64,000 bases of DNA. It comes from Benincasa hispida (Eukaryota; Streptophyta; Magnoliopsida; Cucurbitales; Cucurbitaceae). Under the pieces are notes generated by a model. It was not told where the DNA came from. It searched no databases and worked only from the letters and a program-made list of their open reading frames with translations. A program made the translations under genes and the position numbers. The stretch spans positions 34,906,023 through 34,970,022 of the forward strand of contig NC_052350.1 in assembly GCF_009727055.1 (NCBI RefSeq), given 5' to 3'. Shown here one piece after another: positions 1 to 11,177 of the stretch (within the stretch, counting starts at the first letter, position 1; each line of letters begins with the position of its first letter).

Positions 1-501
1 AATACTTACTAGGTATTATTATATACTCATCCTATTTTTACAGACTTTGTAGGTAAGAACACAACGTAGGTTGGCATGACTGGACGTCGCTCAAGTGGCC
101 AACCATCAAACTCACTATTTTGGTGATATAGGCATTTGTTTCCACTACGCTAATTATTATAAGGATCTTGGTGCTTTATTTAAAATAAATTTTCTATAGT
201 TTGATTTACTTAATTCATAAATTTTATATGTGTTTCTTATGAAATTTTTACCAAAAAGCATCCCATATGTATGCATGTTCGTAGTGGTCGAAAATTATTT
301 ACGTAAGGATCTGGTCATTACATGTCACTCCAATACTCTATTTTTTCTACAAAATGAGTAACAAGGCATTGTTAAGTAAAATTATGAAAGGAGGTAAAGA
401 AAATAGGAGACGAAAGAAGAAAATTCTTAAAGTATTAGAAATACTTAGTTGGGTGAGTTTAGATAATATAACAAGTAAAAAATTGGCTAAGTATGGAAAC
501 G
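1..501. other. AT-rich sequence, probable degenerate LTR pieces
   Basis: No gene is visible. Positions 1 to about 320 end in GGTCATTACA, which resembles the 3' terminus of a plant LTR. About 320-501 resembles the opening of the TGTGAAACCC-type LTR seen at 61372: it has the same run of aaattcttaaagtatt-like text followed by a ggctaagtat motif just before a subrepeat array. No target-site duplication or partner LTR is visible, so the assignment rests on resemblance only. Confidence 0.3.
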
Positions 502-1212
502 AAGTGTAGGCATGCATTGATGTGCCACAAGACGGGCGCTTTAAGCTGGACGATGGGCACAACTGGACGAACGCATGGGGATGCGTTGATGTGCCATAAG
601 ACAGGGCGCATAAGCTGAACGATGGGCGCAATCAGTGAACGAGCATGGGGCATTGCCCGTTTGATGCTTGCCAACAAGACGGCGCATAAGCTGGATGGGC
701 ACATCGGATGAGCGCATGGGGCATGGTCTGTTGTGCCACAAGATGGGCACAAAGCTGAACGAATGGGCACAATCAGACGAACGCGCATGGGGCATGCATT
801 GTATGTGCCATAAGACGAGCGCGATTAAGCTGGACGAATGGGCGCCAACTTACTGGATGAATCGTATGGGGCATAGCGGTTGAAATGTGCCACAGGAGAG
901 CCACATAGGCTTAACGATGGGACGCAAACCGGTAATGAACGCCAGGGGCATTGGCGCTGATGTTGCCACAAGATGGGTGCATAAGCTGAACGATTGGTGC
1001 AAATTAGACGAATGCATGGGCATGCATTGATGTGCACAAGACGAGCGCATAAGCTGGACGATGGGTGCAACTGGATGAACGCATGGGGGCATGCGTTGAT
1101 GTGCCATAAGACGGGCATATGCTTGAACGATGGCGCAATCAAAACGAATGCATGGGCATTGCGTTGATGTGCCACAAGACGGGGCGCAAAGGTTTGCTAT
1201 GTCGATGGGGCA
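502..1212. repeat. Minisatellite, about 10 copies of a ~70-bp unit
   Basis: A gatgtgcc(a)caagac-type phrase recurs near 518, 588, 665, 728, 800, 885, 958, 1028, 1098 and 1166, each followed by gcataagctg(g/a)acgatggg and cgcatgggg(c)atgc. The period is close to 70 bp and copies differ by substitutions and small indels. Similar subrepeat arrays sit inside the TGTGAAACCC-type LTRs here (for example about 61790-62340), so this is probably the subrepeat region of a decayed LTR. Confidence 0.75.
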
Positions 1213-1517
1213 ATAGGCGTGCAGTTATTTATTATATTGTTATTATTATTATTATTATTTCCATTTTCTTCAAAATGTTCTTATATTGTCATTATTTTAT
1301 TTTATAGATTTTTTTTTACTTGGATATTTTCTTAATTTTCAAATCAAAATTATGTTTGTTACTTATTTAATGACCAGTAAGATTTATAAGCCAAATTTTA
1401 AATATAGTGGCTTAAACTTAGAATTTGTTTACTAATAACTAGATTTAATCTTGAACCTTAATTAATATTCATTATTTAATTTCCTATACTGTTTGTATAC
1501 AACTTGAGTTATTACAA
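1213..1517. other. AT-rich spacer with (ATT)n microsatellite
   Basis: No gene or recognisable element is seen. A short ATT repeat lies at about 1229-1260, followed by AT-rich sequence up to the first base of tandem unit 1. This stretch has no counterpart before units 2 to 4, so 1517/1518 marks the left edge of the array. Confidence 0.5.
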
Positions 1518-2112
1518 TATAGATCATAGATTCCCTATGAGACAACCCTTTCCCACTAGCCTACAAGCTCTCGCGAGTGGTAAAATATCTATTCGTTATT
1601 AGTCTCGGCAGGCTTCGAACAATGACTTCTAAATAAACCCAGATTATTTATGAAAAAAATATCAAAATCCTTTAAGTATTACTTGTCGAAATCTCAAAAC
1701 TCATCGAAAGAACCTTTTTAAACCTTAAACTGATGTTGGATAGCACTTTAAAATCCTTTAAATATCCCATCTAGCAACAAATTATTATGGGTAACATTAA
1801 TTGAATTCAGTGGGTATTCAAGAACTTTCAAGAAAACCAACAAGACACAACAAATATTACCTGCAACCACCAATCTGGCAGCGGCGACGATGTACGGATG
1901 GTGACGTGTGGGCGTGATAGTGGTTGTAACATCCTGAGTTTTTAGTATCTTAAATTGACTGGATTGATGGTTCATTAATTTTTGTTTTAGAGCAAAATCA
2001 GATAAGATAATTAATTTAAATTGAGTTGATAAGAGAAATTTGGATTTAATAATTATTTTGAGAATTGGGTGTGATTTTCCTAAACGATTTCTTTTCCTTC
2101 CCATAGTATTCG

Positions 2113-2563
2113 TATCACACCTCCTCCTAGATTATCCTCTTATCTCATAAGGGGATGTGACAACAACAGTTACCGACCTACTTGCCAGCACATACTGTCT
2201 AACTTACCTATATAACTTACTTAAAACCTTGTTATCCAATTACGACTCAGCGGCACAATAATATATGACTTGAACCTCACAAGCTCTATGCATTGTTGTC
2301 CTTGGCTTCAATGCTTAACTCCTTTTAACCTCTACAAACTTAGCCTCATCTCATGCGTTAATGTTTCCTAACACCAAACGCATAGTTTTTTTTTACTTCA
2401 TACTTAGCCAAAATTTACTAATTAAGGCTAGCTCAAAGCTACTCAACGAAAATCTATTTAAACACTTAGAATTTTTCCTTTTTCTTCAACATAGGATTTC
2501 ACTCACTTTGTTAATTTTCATAACTACCTACTCAAGTAGGGAGATTAAGATCCGGGTTTCACA
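2113..2563 (-). mobile_element. Internally deleted LTR relic (TGTGAAACCC type)
   Basis: On the minus strand the relic opens with TGTGAAACCCGG and ends in a GGTGTGA-type terminus, here partly mutated (tatcacacctcc on the plus strand). At about 451 bp it is far shorter than the 2.5-3 kb relatives at 4283 and 11178, so most of the middle has been lost. The same relic lies at the equivalent place in unit 3 (57312-57761), and its outer end is also visible in unit 2. The insertion and deletion therefore predate the tandem duplication. Confidence 0.65.
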
Positions 2564-3159
2564 ACCAAAATCTCATGAATACAAAAGAAAAATAGAAATA
2601 GACTCCTAACTCGTGTTAAATACTTACCTCTAGCCTCAAATCGTCCTTAAAAGCAAGAAGATTATGCTTAACGATGAAAAAGAATGGAAGAGAATAAGTG
2701 TTTAAAGTGGAGAGGAGAAGAATAGAGGAGTGAAAATGGAAAACTGGTGTGATCATCAAGAAGAACAGCAGAAAAATTCTTTTATTAAACTAAAGCGACA
2801 CGGTGGCACTAAGGTGCAGCATTCCGGCGCCAGAGGGCCAAAAACCCCTATTGTCAAAGTGCAGTGCTATGCATAGCGTTTCGACGCATGTGTGACTTCC
2901 GTCAAATGTCATAGCGTCACGATGCCACAAGACATTGGACACCTTTAATAACATGACATTCTTCAATTTGTATTGTGCATTCGCATCGTCACCCTACGTA
3001 AAAACAAATTATCAAAATTATATGTCAATTTTTATTATGTTATGATGTATTCTTTGTATTTTATAAAAAAAATGGATCTTTAATTAGTTTATTTGGTTTA
3101 TTAATGCAAAGAAACATCATTAAATCTAAACTCTAATTTCTACAATAGTGACGAAATTG

Positions 3160-3350
3160 TTAAAAATTTGAAAGTACAAGGACTAAATTTTTACATCTTA
3201 ATTTTTAGGTACTAAATTGTTACAAAACTGAAAGTTCGAGGACTAAATCATCGAAATCCAAATTTTATAGACAAAACTGTTTCTTTTCGGGATGTTTTGA
3301 GACTAAAAGCGATTTTTAACATTTAATTTATATACCCAAGGACTAAAATT
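3160..3350. repeat. Degenerate ggactaaa-type short repeats
   Basis: Four or five loose repeats of a phrase like gaaagt(t/a)c(g/a)aggactaaat are spaced 40-60 bp apart, between the unit 1 upstream region and the RALF gene. The same block is present before the second RALF gene (about 58360-58560). It belongs to the duplicated unit and is not coding. Its origin is not recognised. Confidence 0.5.
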
Positions 3351-3703
3351 GGATCATGGATTGCCTAATTACTCTTTTAACATCTGTAATTTCACGTTTT
3401 ATTTCCATAAATATATTATGTATTTTTTTGATTTCATGAATATATTGTCAAAAGGAAATTCTTACATCCTAACGAAACGTTTTTGTAACCAACTACTAGA
3501 AAATTGAAGATTATTTTCTTTGCATTAGTTACTTATGTAATCCCTATTTAAAGAATAAACCAACATCATCATTTGGTTGAACCTACAAGTTGGCAAAATA
3601 TGAACCATACCATTCAAATGTGTTCTTGCTAAGTTAGATTCTAACGAGATAAACATATGCAACAAATAGTGTAATCACCATATATTAAAAATAGCTATTT
3701 GAA

Positions 3704-3713
3704 TATATAAATA
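3704..3713 (+). promoter_or_regulatory. TATA box of RALF-like gene 1
   Basis: TATATAAATA lies 84 bp upstream of the chosen ATG. The identical motif sits 84 bp upstream of the ATG of the second copy. A transcript starting about 30 bp downstream would have a 5' leader of about 50 nt. Confidence 0.6.
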
Positions 3714-3787
3714 TTCTTACCTTTTGAATTCCATCTTATCACAAGGGACTTACGTTTTAAGTTTTGTAATAGAGTTTGTTATCAACG

Positions 3788-4102
3788 ATGACCATGTTAA
3801 AGGTAATCACGTCGATTTTTCTTGGGATTCTCTTGGTTAACTTCGACATGATTGAGATAGAAAATGCGGCTAATCACATTGGTTATGATCCGATAAAAGC
3901 CGATGTTAGTCCTGGATGCAGTGTAAAGCATCCTAAACTGTGTATATTAACTCCTGCAAACCCATATAATAGAGGTTGCAGTGCAATCAATCGCTGCAGG
4001 GGAGGAAATGATATTATAGATGGTCAAGAAGAAATTGCTTTTGAAGGGGATGCATCCACTATCCCGGCAAAGAGCCCTAAGGTAGAACACCATCTTGATT
4101 GA
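3788..4102 (+). CDS. RALF-like secreted peptide hormone precursor, copy 1
   Basis: A 104-codon intronless gene. RALF peptides are secreted ligands of CrRLK1L receptor kinases and LRX proteins, and control apoplastic pH and growth. Residues 1 to about 27 form a hydrophobic signal peptide, with likely cleavage after ENA. The mature part opens with HIGYDPI, a variant of the RALF YISY receptor-binding motif. Four cysteines lie at 44, 52, 64 and 70, and ANPYNRGCSAINRCRG (57-72) is the family's hallmark C-terminal signature. No dibasic RRxL S1P processing site is present, as in short RALFs. Unusually, about 32 acidic residues (73-104) follow the point where typical RALFs stop. I chose the ATG at 3788; the reading frame extends 12 nt upstream to a TTG, which is an unlikely plant start. 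A second in-frame ATG lies two codons later. Copy 2 differs at 10 residues. Family assignment is firm; activity is inferred. Confidence 0.9.
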   Translation: MTMLKVITSIFLGILLVNFDMIEIENAANHIGYDPIKADVSPGCSVKHPKLCILTPANPYNRGCSAINRCRGGNDIIDGQEEIAFEGDASTIPAKSPKVEHHLD

Positions 4103-4229
4103 ATAATTGATGTGATTCATTATTCATTCATATATTTGTACGAATATTCTATATCACTTATTATTTGTTGGATCATCGAATTTTCGCCAACTTCATTTGT
4201 GTGCCATTTGTTGTAATTACACATGAACG

Positions 4230-4235
4230 AATAAA
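4230..4235 (+). terminator. Poly(A) signal of RALF-like gene 1
   Basis: AATAAA lies 128 nt after the stop codon in an AT-rich 3' flank. The same hexamer is conserved at the same distance behind copy 2. Confidence 0.55.
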
Positions 4236-4282
4236 TATCTTTACTTTTTGAAAAATATACTGTCACTTTTCTTCCATGAGTG

Positions 4283-6856
4283 TGTCACACCCCGCCCCAG
4301 ACTACTCTCTGAGCCTAGGAAAGGACATGACTGCAGCAATTATCAACCCTTTTGTTGACACTTACTGCCTACTAACTCTGATACCAATGTATAAACTCAA
4401 CAACCAACTGATTAATTCAAGGAGGCAAACAACAATTGATTATGTAGGCCAATTTTATTACAACAATGTAACATTTATACAACTCCAAGACTTAACTACA
4501 AAGTTTACAAGAACAACTGTAAAACCCTCTGAAATATAACTATGGCGTGTGGCAGACCTTGATCTTAGCAGCACCCTGGAACTCCTCACCTTTCGCTACC
4601 TGGGAAGAGAAACATGAAATAACAGAATGAGCTTCACAAAGCTCAGTGAGTGGTAAGAAACTTCTAGAGTCTATTCAACTCATAAATAACAAGCATATCA
4701 TAACTACGAGGTTACATTCAAACTTCTGCCTTGAATGAGTCTAGTCTCAACTTCTATCTACATGCACGGTAGATAGCTAAACTGATAAATAACTGGAATG
4801 AGTATGTTGTCTACCTACACACACGGTAGATAGATAACTATAACTAAATACAACGCTTACTCTTTACGTTTCCTTTGTCTTCTATGTGCACATAGCTCCC
4901 CGCTCATGAGCTCAAAAGCTAGGTCTGTCGGCCCTCTGACCATCCCATATGAGGATCCTCCCACAGGCTCAGGAACTAGACCTCTCGGTCCCCTGACCAT
5001 CCCATGAGGTTTTGCTTACGGGCTCAGGAACTAGGTCTATTGACCCCCCTGACTATCCCATACACATAATCTCATTCTCATGCTAGATACTCATTGATAA
5101 CATAAGCATACACAATTTACTCTAAAATATATGCTTTAAAACTTAACGGAAAGTACCACTCACCTTGGTCGTTTAGGAATCTTTCTCTCTAGAAGTTCCT
5201 TGATCTTCCTGGGCTCCTCTTTTGAACCCTAAATTCCAGATTCAATTTAAAGTTCAGATTATTCATAGTTCTAGGCTTTATCTCGAGTTACTTCCTTCTA
5301 CAAATATGCTCTAAAATGTCCCAGGAGGCGTACCTAAAAATATTAGCTCATAACTCTTCATGGTTTGGCCGAAAACATCCAAAAACCAAGACTGGCTCAG
5401 CTTACCCGACAGCTCGACCCCTCTGTCTTGTCCTCACTTTCCAGCTCGATACCTTGGATATTCTTCTCTAGCCCTACCCTGAAAACTAGACTCTCTTAGC
5501 TTTCAAGTGGCTTTGGAATCACTCCAAATGCACGAGTATTCTGGGACAACTCTTCGTCCCAAGTTGATGTTACTTTCTGTCCTTTCTGTCCGACAGCCTC
5601 TCCCCTCTTGGAACCTCTTGACCAACGCATGGTCTTGCTACCAACGCATAGTCTCCTCCCAGTACACTCTTCTTTATGTCCTTTGAAGAGATTTTGAGTT
5701 CTCATTTGAAGTTCTTGGCCTTATTTATAGGCGTTCAAGATTGCTCTAAGGCCAACACCTCCTACTTGGCCGCATGTCCAAGTGTCTCTTCCTTACACTA
5801 TTACTGCAATCTTGCATCAGCGCAACCCAAGGTGTCTTGCTCCCCTTTTATCAATGCATAACCCTCAACTTTGTATATCTTCTTATGCATCCACCTCATT
5901 TGCTTAAGGCTTAAGATTTCTTTCCAACAAGCCACATGTCCAGATGACGTCCTTGAATGCGTCCATCCTTCATATGCGTTCAACTAGGATAATGACCAAC
6001 ACTCCTTCAACGCATACTACTAGCTTGTCCTATGCATCCACATGCCTTCAGATGTCCAACGCATAGCACATCACCAACACATAGCAAACTTTGGGTCGAC
6101 TTGGTTCTCAACTTAACACCTCAAGGCATAGTTCACCATCACCTAGGTTCTTGCTAATGCATCTCTTATGACCAACGCAACCCACCTCATTAACCTTTTT
6201 ACTGCAAGCCTTAACAACGCAAGGGAAAATCACTATGCGCCCACCTTAGCTCGACACATCGCATAGCTTATACCTTAGCAAGGCCACCGCATCCATCGTT
6301 GCATGCCATCGCATCCATCGTGCAGCATCACCACATGCCACTGTCGCATCCATCATATTCATCGCATCCATCGCTGCATGACATCGCATACTACCAACGC
6401 ATTCCTTCGGCCGCATACCGTAGGCTGCATCACCGCATGCCCTCGGCTGCACACTCTCGTGTAGCAAGGCCGCCACATGCCCCCAACGCATAACACCGCC
6501 CCATGTCCTCAACGCATAGCACCGCTGCATAGCATCGACGCATACCCCAATCACTGTATGTCATCCATCGACGCATGCTACCAACGCAACCCTTCAGCCA
6601 ATCATGCGTCCAACCTTACAAACGCATGGTTGCCTTCTCAACTTATGCGTTAATGTCTCCTAACATTTTACACATGGGTCCTTTTTACCTTACACTTAGT
6701 CAAATTTCATCAATTAAAGCTTAACTCAAAACTACTCAAGGAAAATCTATTCAACACTTAGAAATTTCCTTCACTTCAACATAGAATTTAGCTTCCACTT
6801 AGTTAATTTCCTTAACAACCTGCTTAAGTAGGAAAAATGGAAATTCGGGTTTCACA
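4283..6856 (-). mobile_element. Solo LTR, TGTGAAACCC type, minus strand
   Basis: The 2,574-bp insertion starts (plus strand) TGTCACACCCC and ends GGGTTTCACA, so on its own strand it reads TGTGAAACCC...GGGGTGTGACA. Unit 3 lacks it: the cttccatg...gcgtaaactac context is continuous there (about 59475-59530). Flanks gagtg (4278-4282) and gaacg (6857-6861) look like a mutated 5-bp target duplication. A TATA box on the minus strand lies at 5722-5729, and a splice-donor-like aaggtgagtgg lies near its 3' half. No internal coding region, PBS or second LTR is present. The end structure and LTR architecture suggest a Tekay/Del-like chromovirus, but this is not proven. Confidence 0.7.
5722..5729 (-). promoter_or_regulatory. 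LTR TATA box (minus strand)
   Basis: The plus strand reads ttatttatagg, giving CCTATAAATAA on the minus strand. The same motif is found in related LTRs at 12689-12696 (minus) and 63076-63083 (plus). Confidence 0.5.
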
Positions 6857-6998
6857 GAACGAGCGCGTAAACTACACGAAGAAGAAGATGAACAATGGTC
6901 TATTATTTTTTTCCTTTTTCTAGATGCTTTTGAAGAGATAATGACTTATGTTTATACACACACATAAATATATTTATTTTTCACCAAACCCTAATTCC

Positions 6999-7043
<45 letters not shown>
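6857..7043. repeat. Unit 1 downstream part with (TA)n microsatellite
   Basis: This continues the tandem unit after the LTR and aligns with about 59510-59675 of unit 3. A TA dinucleotide run occupies about 7003-7043 and served as the target of the next LTR. Confidence 0.7.
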
Positions 7044-7044
<1 letters not shown>

Positions 7045-9095
7045 GTAAACCCTGAACTCTAAGTTTCCTAGATAAGCATGTCTAGTCAAGGAATATTATA
7101 TTAAGTACTTAAACATTGGAAATCTATGTTTATTTATAGAGTTTGGAGAAAGAAAAGAAAAACATATTAATGAGGAGCTCATTTATTGGTTTAATCCTTG
7201 AACTCAGGAGGCGGCAGGAAGATAAAAAGGAAGAGGAAATTCAAAAGCTTGGTTTCGGCAATTGGCATGAGCAAATTTAGTGAAATTGGTGCATATTGAA
7301 AGTTGGGAGAATCTAATTTTCGAGGTTATCTTACCGAAGAATATATGCAGGAGAAAAAGAACAGGAAGTGAAGAATTTGAAGAGGAGGCAGAATCTCAGA
7401 TTAATCAGGGCCCGAGATAAAGATTGGAAGCTCCAGGCCAAACTATAAGGATTTTTGGCTGAAATTTTAAGGTAAGAAATTTAATCAATTCTAAACAAGT
7501 TTATAAAAGAAAAATTCTTGAAAAGAGTTTTGGATTAGAGTTATGAATTTTTGAATGTGAAACAGAGAATTTGTGCAGAAGCAGACAGCTTCTGGGAAGA
7601 ACAAGCAAACAACTCACCGTGGAGAGCGAGAGCGAGATGAGGAGGATGAGGATCTCGCTCAGGATGATAATCTCACTGATTTTGTGATGAGGATCTCGCT
7701 CAAGAAGGAAATTTCTCTAGAAATATGAGCTGAATCTCGTTGGTGAGGAAGCAAAGCTTGTTAGAGGAGGTGAGTATCGCTAGGATGAAACTTTTGCTAG
7801 GAAAAGCTTGATCTCGCTCATGATGAGGATCTTGCTTATGAGGATCTTGCTCATGAGGATGAATTCACTCATGATGATTATCTCGCTAGTAATGTTGTCT
7901 TTGTTGATGAAAGTTTCATTAGTAAATGAACTATTTGAGGTATTTTGCTAAGAATTCTAAATAGGTTAACCAGGAATTATGTCCTTTCAAGCCAAGAAGA
8001 GCTAGGAAAGGCGTATAAACCGTTAAGAGCCCCGACAAACTGTAAGTGACTAAGTGAATATAATGTTTTCAATACTTATGCATATAAGGCCAAGTAAGTT
8101 ACAGTGATGTTAATGGTGAATTTATACTCCCTCAAGCAACAAATGGTTAATGAATAGCTTAACATATCTTTCTCGGCTTGTATATGTTTAACACAGTCCA
8201 AGGTATGTTATGAAATCATTACAAAAGTTAAGTTTCTAATGTTGAAATATGCTTCCTAAAGGAAGGCTATGATAGAATGAGTTCTTGTGTAAATTACATG
8301 CAATGAAACTTAATTTGATGCTACGAAATAACCCGATACTAAAGGACATGGAGAAGGTAACTGGGTAATAGTACCTAAGGTATTGACGATGCTTAGAAAA
8401 CTCCACGTGCACGTAGGTAGTTCTGAATGAGAGACCAAAGTATGGGTCTCCTAGGCCATACACCACCAAAGGGAGGCCAAAGTATGGGTCTCTTGGCCGG
8501 TAATAGACGTTGGGAGCTAGAGCGTTGTAGGCTCGTTCTCAACTAAAGAATAATGAGGTTTAATGATGTCCAAGAATGGTTTAAAGCTATATTTAGAGAA
8601 ACTTGCTTGAAATACTCATCAGTATACTTACATGTTTATAGTGATGTAATGCATGATGTAATATGATTCTATAGTCATTAACTGGGCTACCAGCTCATAG
8701 ATTTTTCGTGTTTTCCATTTACAGGTAGCGGTCAGATTCCTCAAGGTTGATCTTGTTACTGCTTGCCATTGAAAGGCCTGGCTTATTAAGAAGACTTAAG
8801 TTGATGATCTGTTTATGTACACATGTTTTGAGAGGAACTAGGGCTTTGTTAGAGATGTTTGGGCCCAACTGTAAATATTTTTTTTCGTAGATGTTATGTC
8901 ATGGCTGTATGCATGTGTTTATATAATCTTACATAGAACCGTAAGAAGGCATATTGTATGCATACATTATTAATGTTTAACAGGTTGGCATTTAGATTAA
9001 AAGGCTAAGGTGGTGAGTGCTGGCGGTAGGGCTAGTAACTACAATGGTCATATCCTCTTTCAGATTAAGAAGGTAATCTGGGAGGGGATGTGACA
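7044..9095 (+). mobile_element. Solo LTR, TGTAAACCC...GGGGATGTGACA
   Basis: The 2,052-bp insertion in a TA microsatellite is absent from units 2 and 3, where (TA)n runs straight into tcctttcctttt. It starts TGTAAACCCTG and ends GGGGATGTGACA. A TATAT/ATATA 5-bp duplication is compatible with the flanks, but the repeat makes it ambiguous. About 7620-7890 holds degenerate repeats of gatgaggatctcgctca. The segment near 8680-8750 (gggctaccagctcat followed by an acaggtagcgg phrase) resembles the R/U5 part of Tekay-type LTRs. No coding region is present. Confidence 0.7.
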
Positions 9096-10496
9096 TATAT
9101 TCCTTTCCTTTTCCTTGTAAATATATACGTTTAATCCTCTCCTTCCATCACATCGAACTTAAATGTCTCAGATCACCTTAAATCAACCAATTCCAACAAT
9201 AAATTTAATCTAAAATTGCATAACTAACTAAACTCTGAATTAATTCTTCCAAACAAAAATATTTCCAAATTTAAAAGATCACATACCACAAAGATCTAAG
9301 TTTAATTACTTTAACATAATAATTCAATTTTATATCCCAAAAAAATTAAGATGCCTTAAGTAATTAAGCTAATAAACTCAATTGAATTAACTCAACATAA
9401 TAATTAAATTTTGGACTAAAAAAAATAAAATGTACCACAAATATTCATAGTGATTATTTTAAATTTACCTGAAAATTTTAGACGTCACAACACAAGAAAG
9501 CATAGCAGCGCTACGATGTTTGATATATTTTCACCATCGCGCGCGAGTGGAATCATCTGATGAGCATAACAATTAGCATGACAACGATGAGCGTTTATGC
9601 TAGGAAAAGAGCGTAGCTACGCTCTCCTCAGTATTGCAACACTCGGTTGCTGTCCATAAAAATTTTATGACTTTTAGGTCAAAGACATCATGATTTCTAG
9701 TCTGTTCATCTATTTTTCCCTACCTAACTTTTCCTTCTCTCAATCATCGCCTTTTTAATTTTCATATATTTCATTGAAGATTCTTGTCGCTAAGAGTGGC
9801 TAAGGTATTTTTTTACTTGAGGATAGGATTTTTTTAGACAATTGTTCTTGAAAAATTTTATTTTCTGGGATGTAATTGTTGTAAACTCTCTTGAAGTTTT
9901 GATTATATTTACATTCAAGCATTTTGACAGGCTTGATAATTCTTGATAAATGATTCTTTGTATGCAATGTTCATTTATCATTTGAATAAACAATGAATTT
10001 AGTAACATGATTGGGGAGTGAGTGCTTAATTAGAGGCAATCCTTGAACTTTGACATTCGTGAACTAATTAACTCAAAGAGATAAATCGCATGTTCGATTT
10101 GGGTTTTTTAGTCTATCATTTATCAGTAACAATCCCAATGGACTTAATGTAAATTAGGATAGTTTTCTAGGCTTCTTTGATTTAAAATAATGTTGAAGAA
10201 TTTAGTTCAAATTAGATTCAATCTAGTTTGATAATTATAGATGTCTAGTGATTAGTTTCATTAAACGATTGCACGTTTATTTGCAAGTGCCATTGATTTA
10301 TAGTATTTAATGAGTGAAAAATATGTAGAATTTGCTCCTATCGTTGAGTAATTTTCCTGATTGAATTTTTAAAGAAACATCTCATTGTTCACTTTATTTC
10401 CTTGAAATTGACCTTCCATTTTCTTTTAATTTTCTTCAATGATCAACTACAACCTCACCTCCCCCTCTGCGACCGTTAAATTTGATAATTATGCTA
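9096..10496. repeat. Downstream block of RALF unit 1
   Basis: About 1.4 kb with close copies at 14259-15688 and about 59676-61075. No gene is supported: the conserved minus-strand frame at 9790-10008 is carried along because the whole block is repeated. It ends in the tagatcatagattcccta phrase that starts the next unit. Confidence 0.75.
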
Positions 10497-11177
10497 TATA
10501 GATCATAGATTCCCTATGAGACAACCCTTTCGCACTAACCTACAAGCTCTCGAGAGTTGTAAAAAATCTATCTGTTATTAGTCCCGACAGGCTTCGAACA
10601 ATGACTTCTAAATAAACTCAGATTATTTATGGAAAAAAATATCAAAATCCCTTAAGTATTGCTAGTCGAAATCTCAAAATTCACCGAAAGAACCTTTTTA
10701 CACCTTAAACTGATGTTGGATAGCACTTTAAAATCCTTGAAATATTCCATCTAGCAACAAATTATTATAGGTAACATTAATTAAATTCAATGGGTATTCA
10801 AGATCTTTCAAGAAAACCAATAAGACACCAAAAAATATTACCCACAACCACCAATCTGGCAGCAGCGGCGATGTACGGATGGCGACGTGTGGGCTAATAG
10901 TGGTTGTAACATCTTGAGTTTTTAGTATCTTAAATTGATTGGATTTATGGTTCATTAATTTTTGTTTTAGAGCAAAATCAGATAAGATAATTAATTTAAA
11001 TTGAGTTGATAAGAGAAATTTGGATTTAATACAAAATTGAGAGAATTGGGTGTAATTTTCTTAAACGATTTCTTTTCCTTCCCACAGTATTCGTGTCACA
11101 CCTCCTCCCAGATTATCCTCTTATCCCGTAAGGGGATGTAACGGCAGTAGTTACTGACCTACTTGCCAGCAGTTACT

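Larger units (their letters stand above)
1518..10496. repeat. RALF tandem unit 1
   Basis: First copy of a unit that recurs at 10497, 15689/56739 and 61076. All copies open with a phrase containing tagatcatagattcccta. The unit has an upstream part (1518-2112 and 2564-3775), a RALF gene (3788-4102), and a downstream part (6857-7043 and 9096-10496). It is expanded by two LTR insertions (4283-6856 and 7044-9095) absent from unit 3. Without them the unit would be about 4.4 kb. I read this as an old local tandem duplication later loaded with retroelements. Confidence 0.8.

Noticed and set aside
502..1212. Regular repeats that could be taken for a CRISPR array
   Set aside because: Repeats are adjacent and cover the whole unit with no unique spacers. 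The context is plant DNA with LTR sequence around it.
1748..2104. Minus-strand ORF with relatives at 10728-10955 and 56947-57174
   Set aside because: It recurs only because the whole unit is duplicated. Indels break the frame differently in each copy, there is no known domain, and the region lies in TE-like noncoding sequence.
1926..2161. Possible very short LTR (TGTAACATCC...GATGTGACA)
   Set aside because: Ends look right but there is no target duplication, and unit 2 lacks the CA end. The right half belongs to the minus-strand relic at 2113-2563.
6246..6554. Minus-strand ORF rich in Met, Ala and Cys in the LTR at 4283-6856
   Set aside because: It is built from gcatccatcgc-like subrepeats of the LTR and has no counterpart frame in related LTRs.
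9790..10008. Minus-strand 72-codon ORF with similar frames at 14983-15201 and 60350-60586
   Set aside because: The frames lie in the repeated downstream block, the ends differ between copies, the composition is AT-driven, and no promoter or domain is visible.
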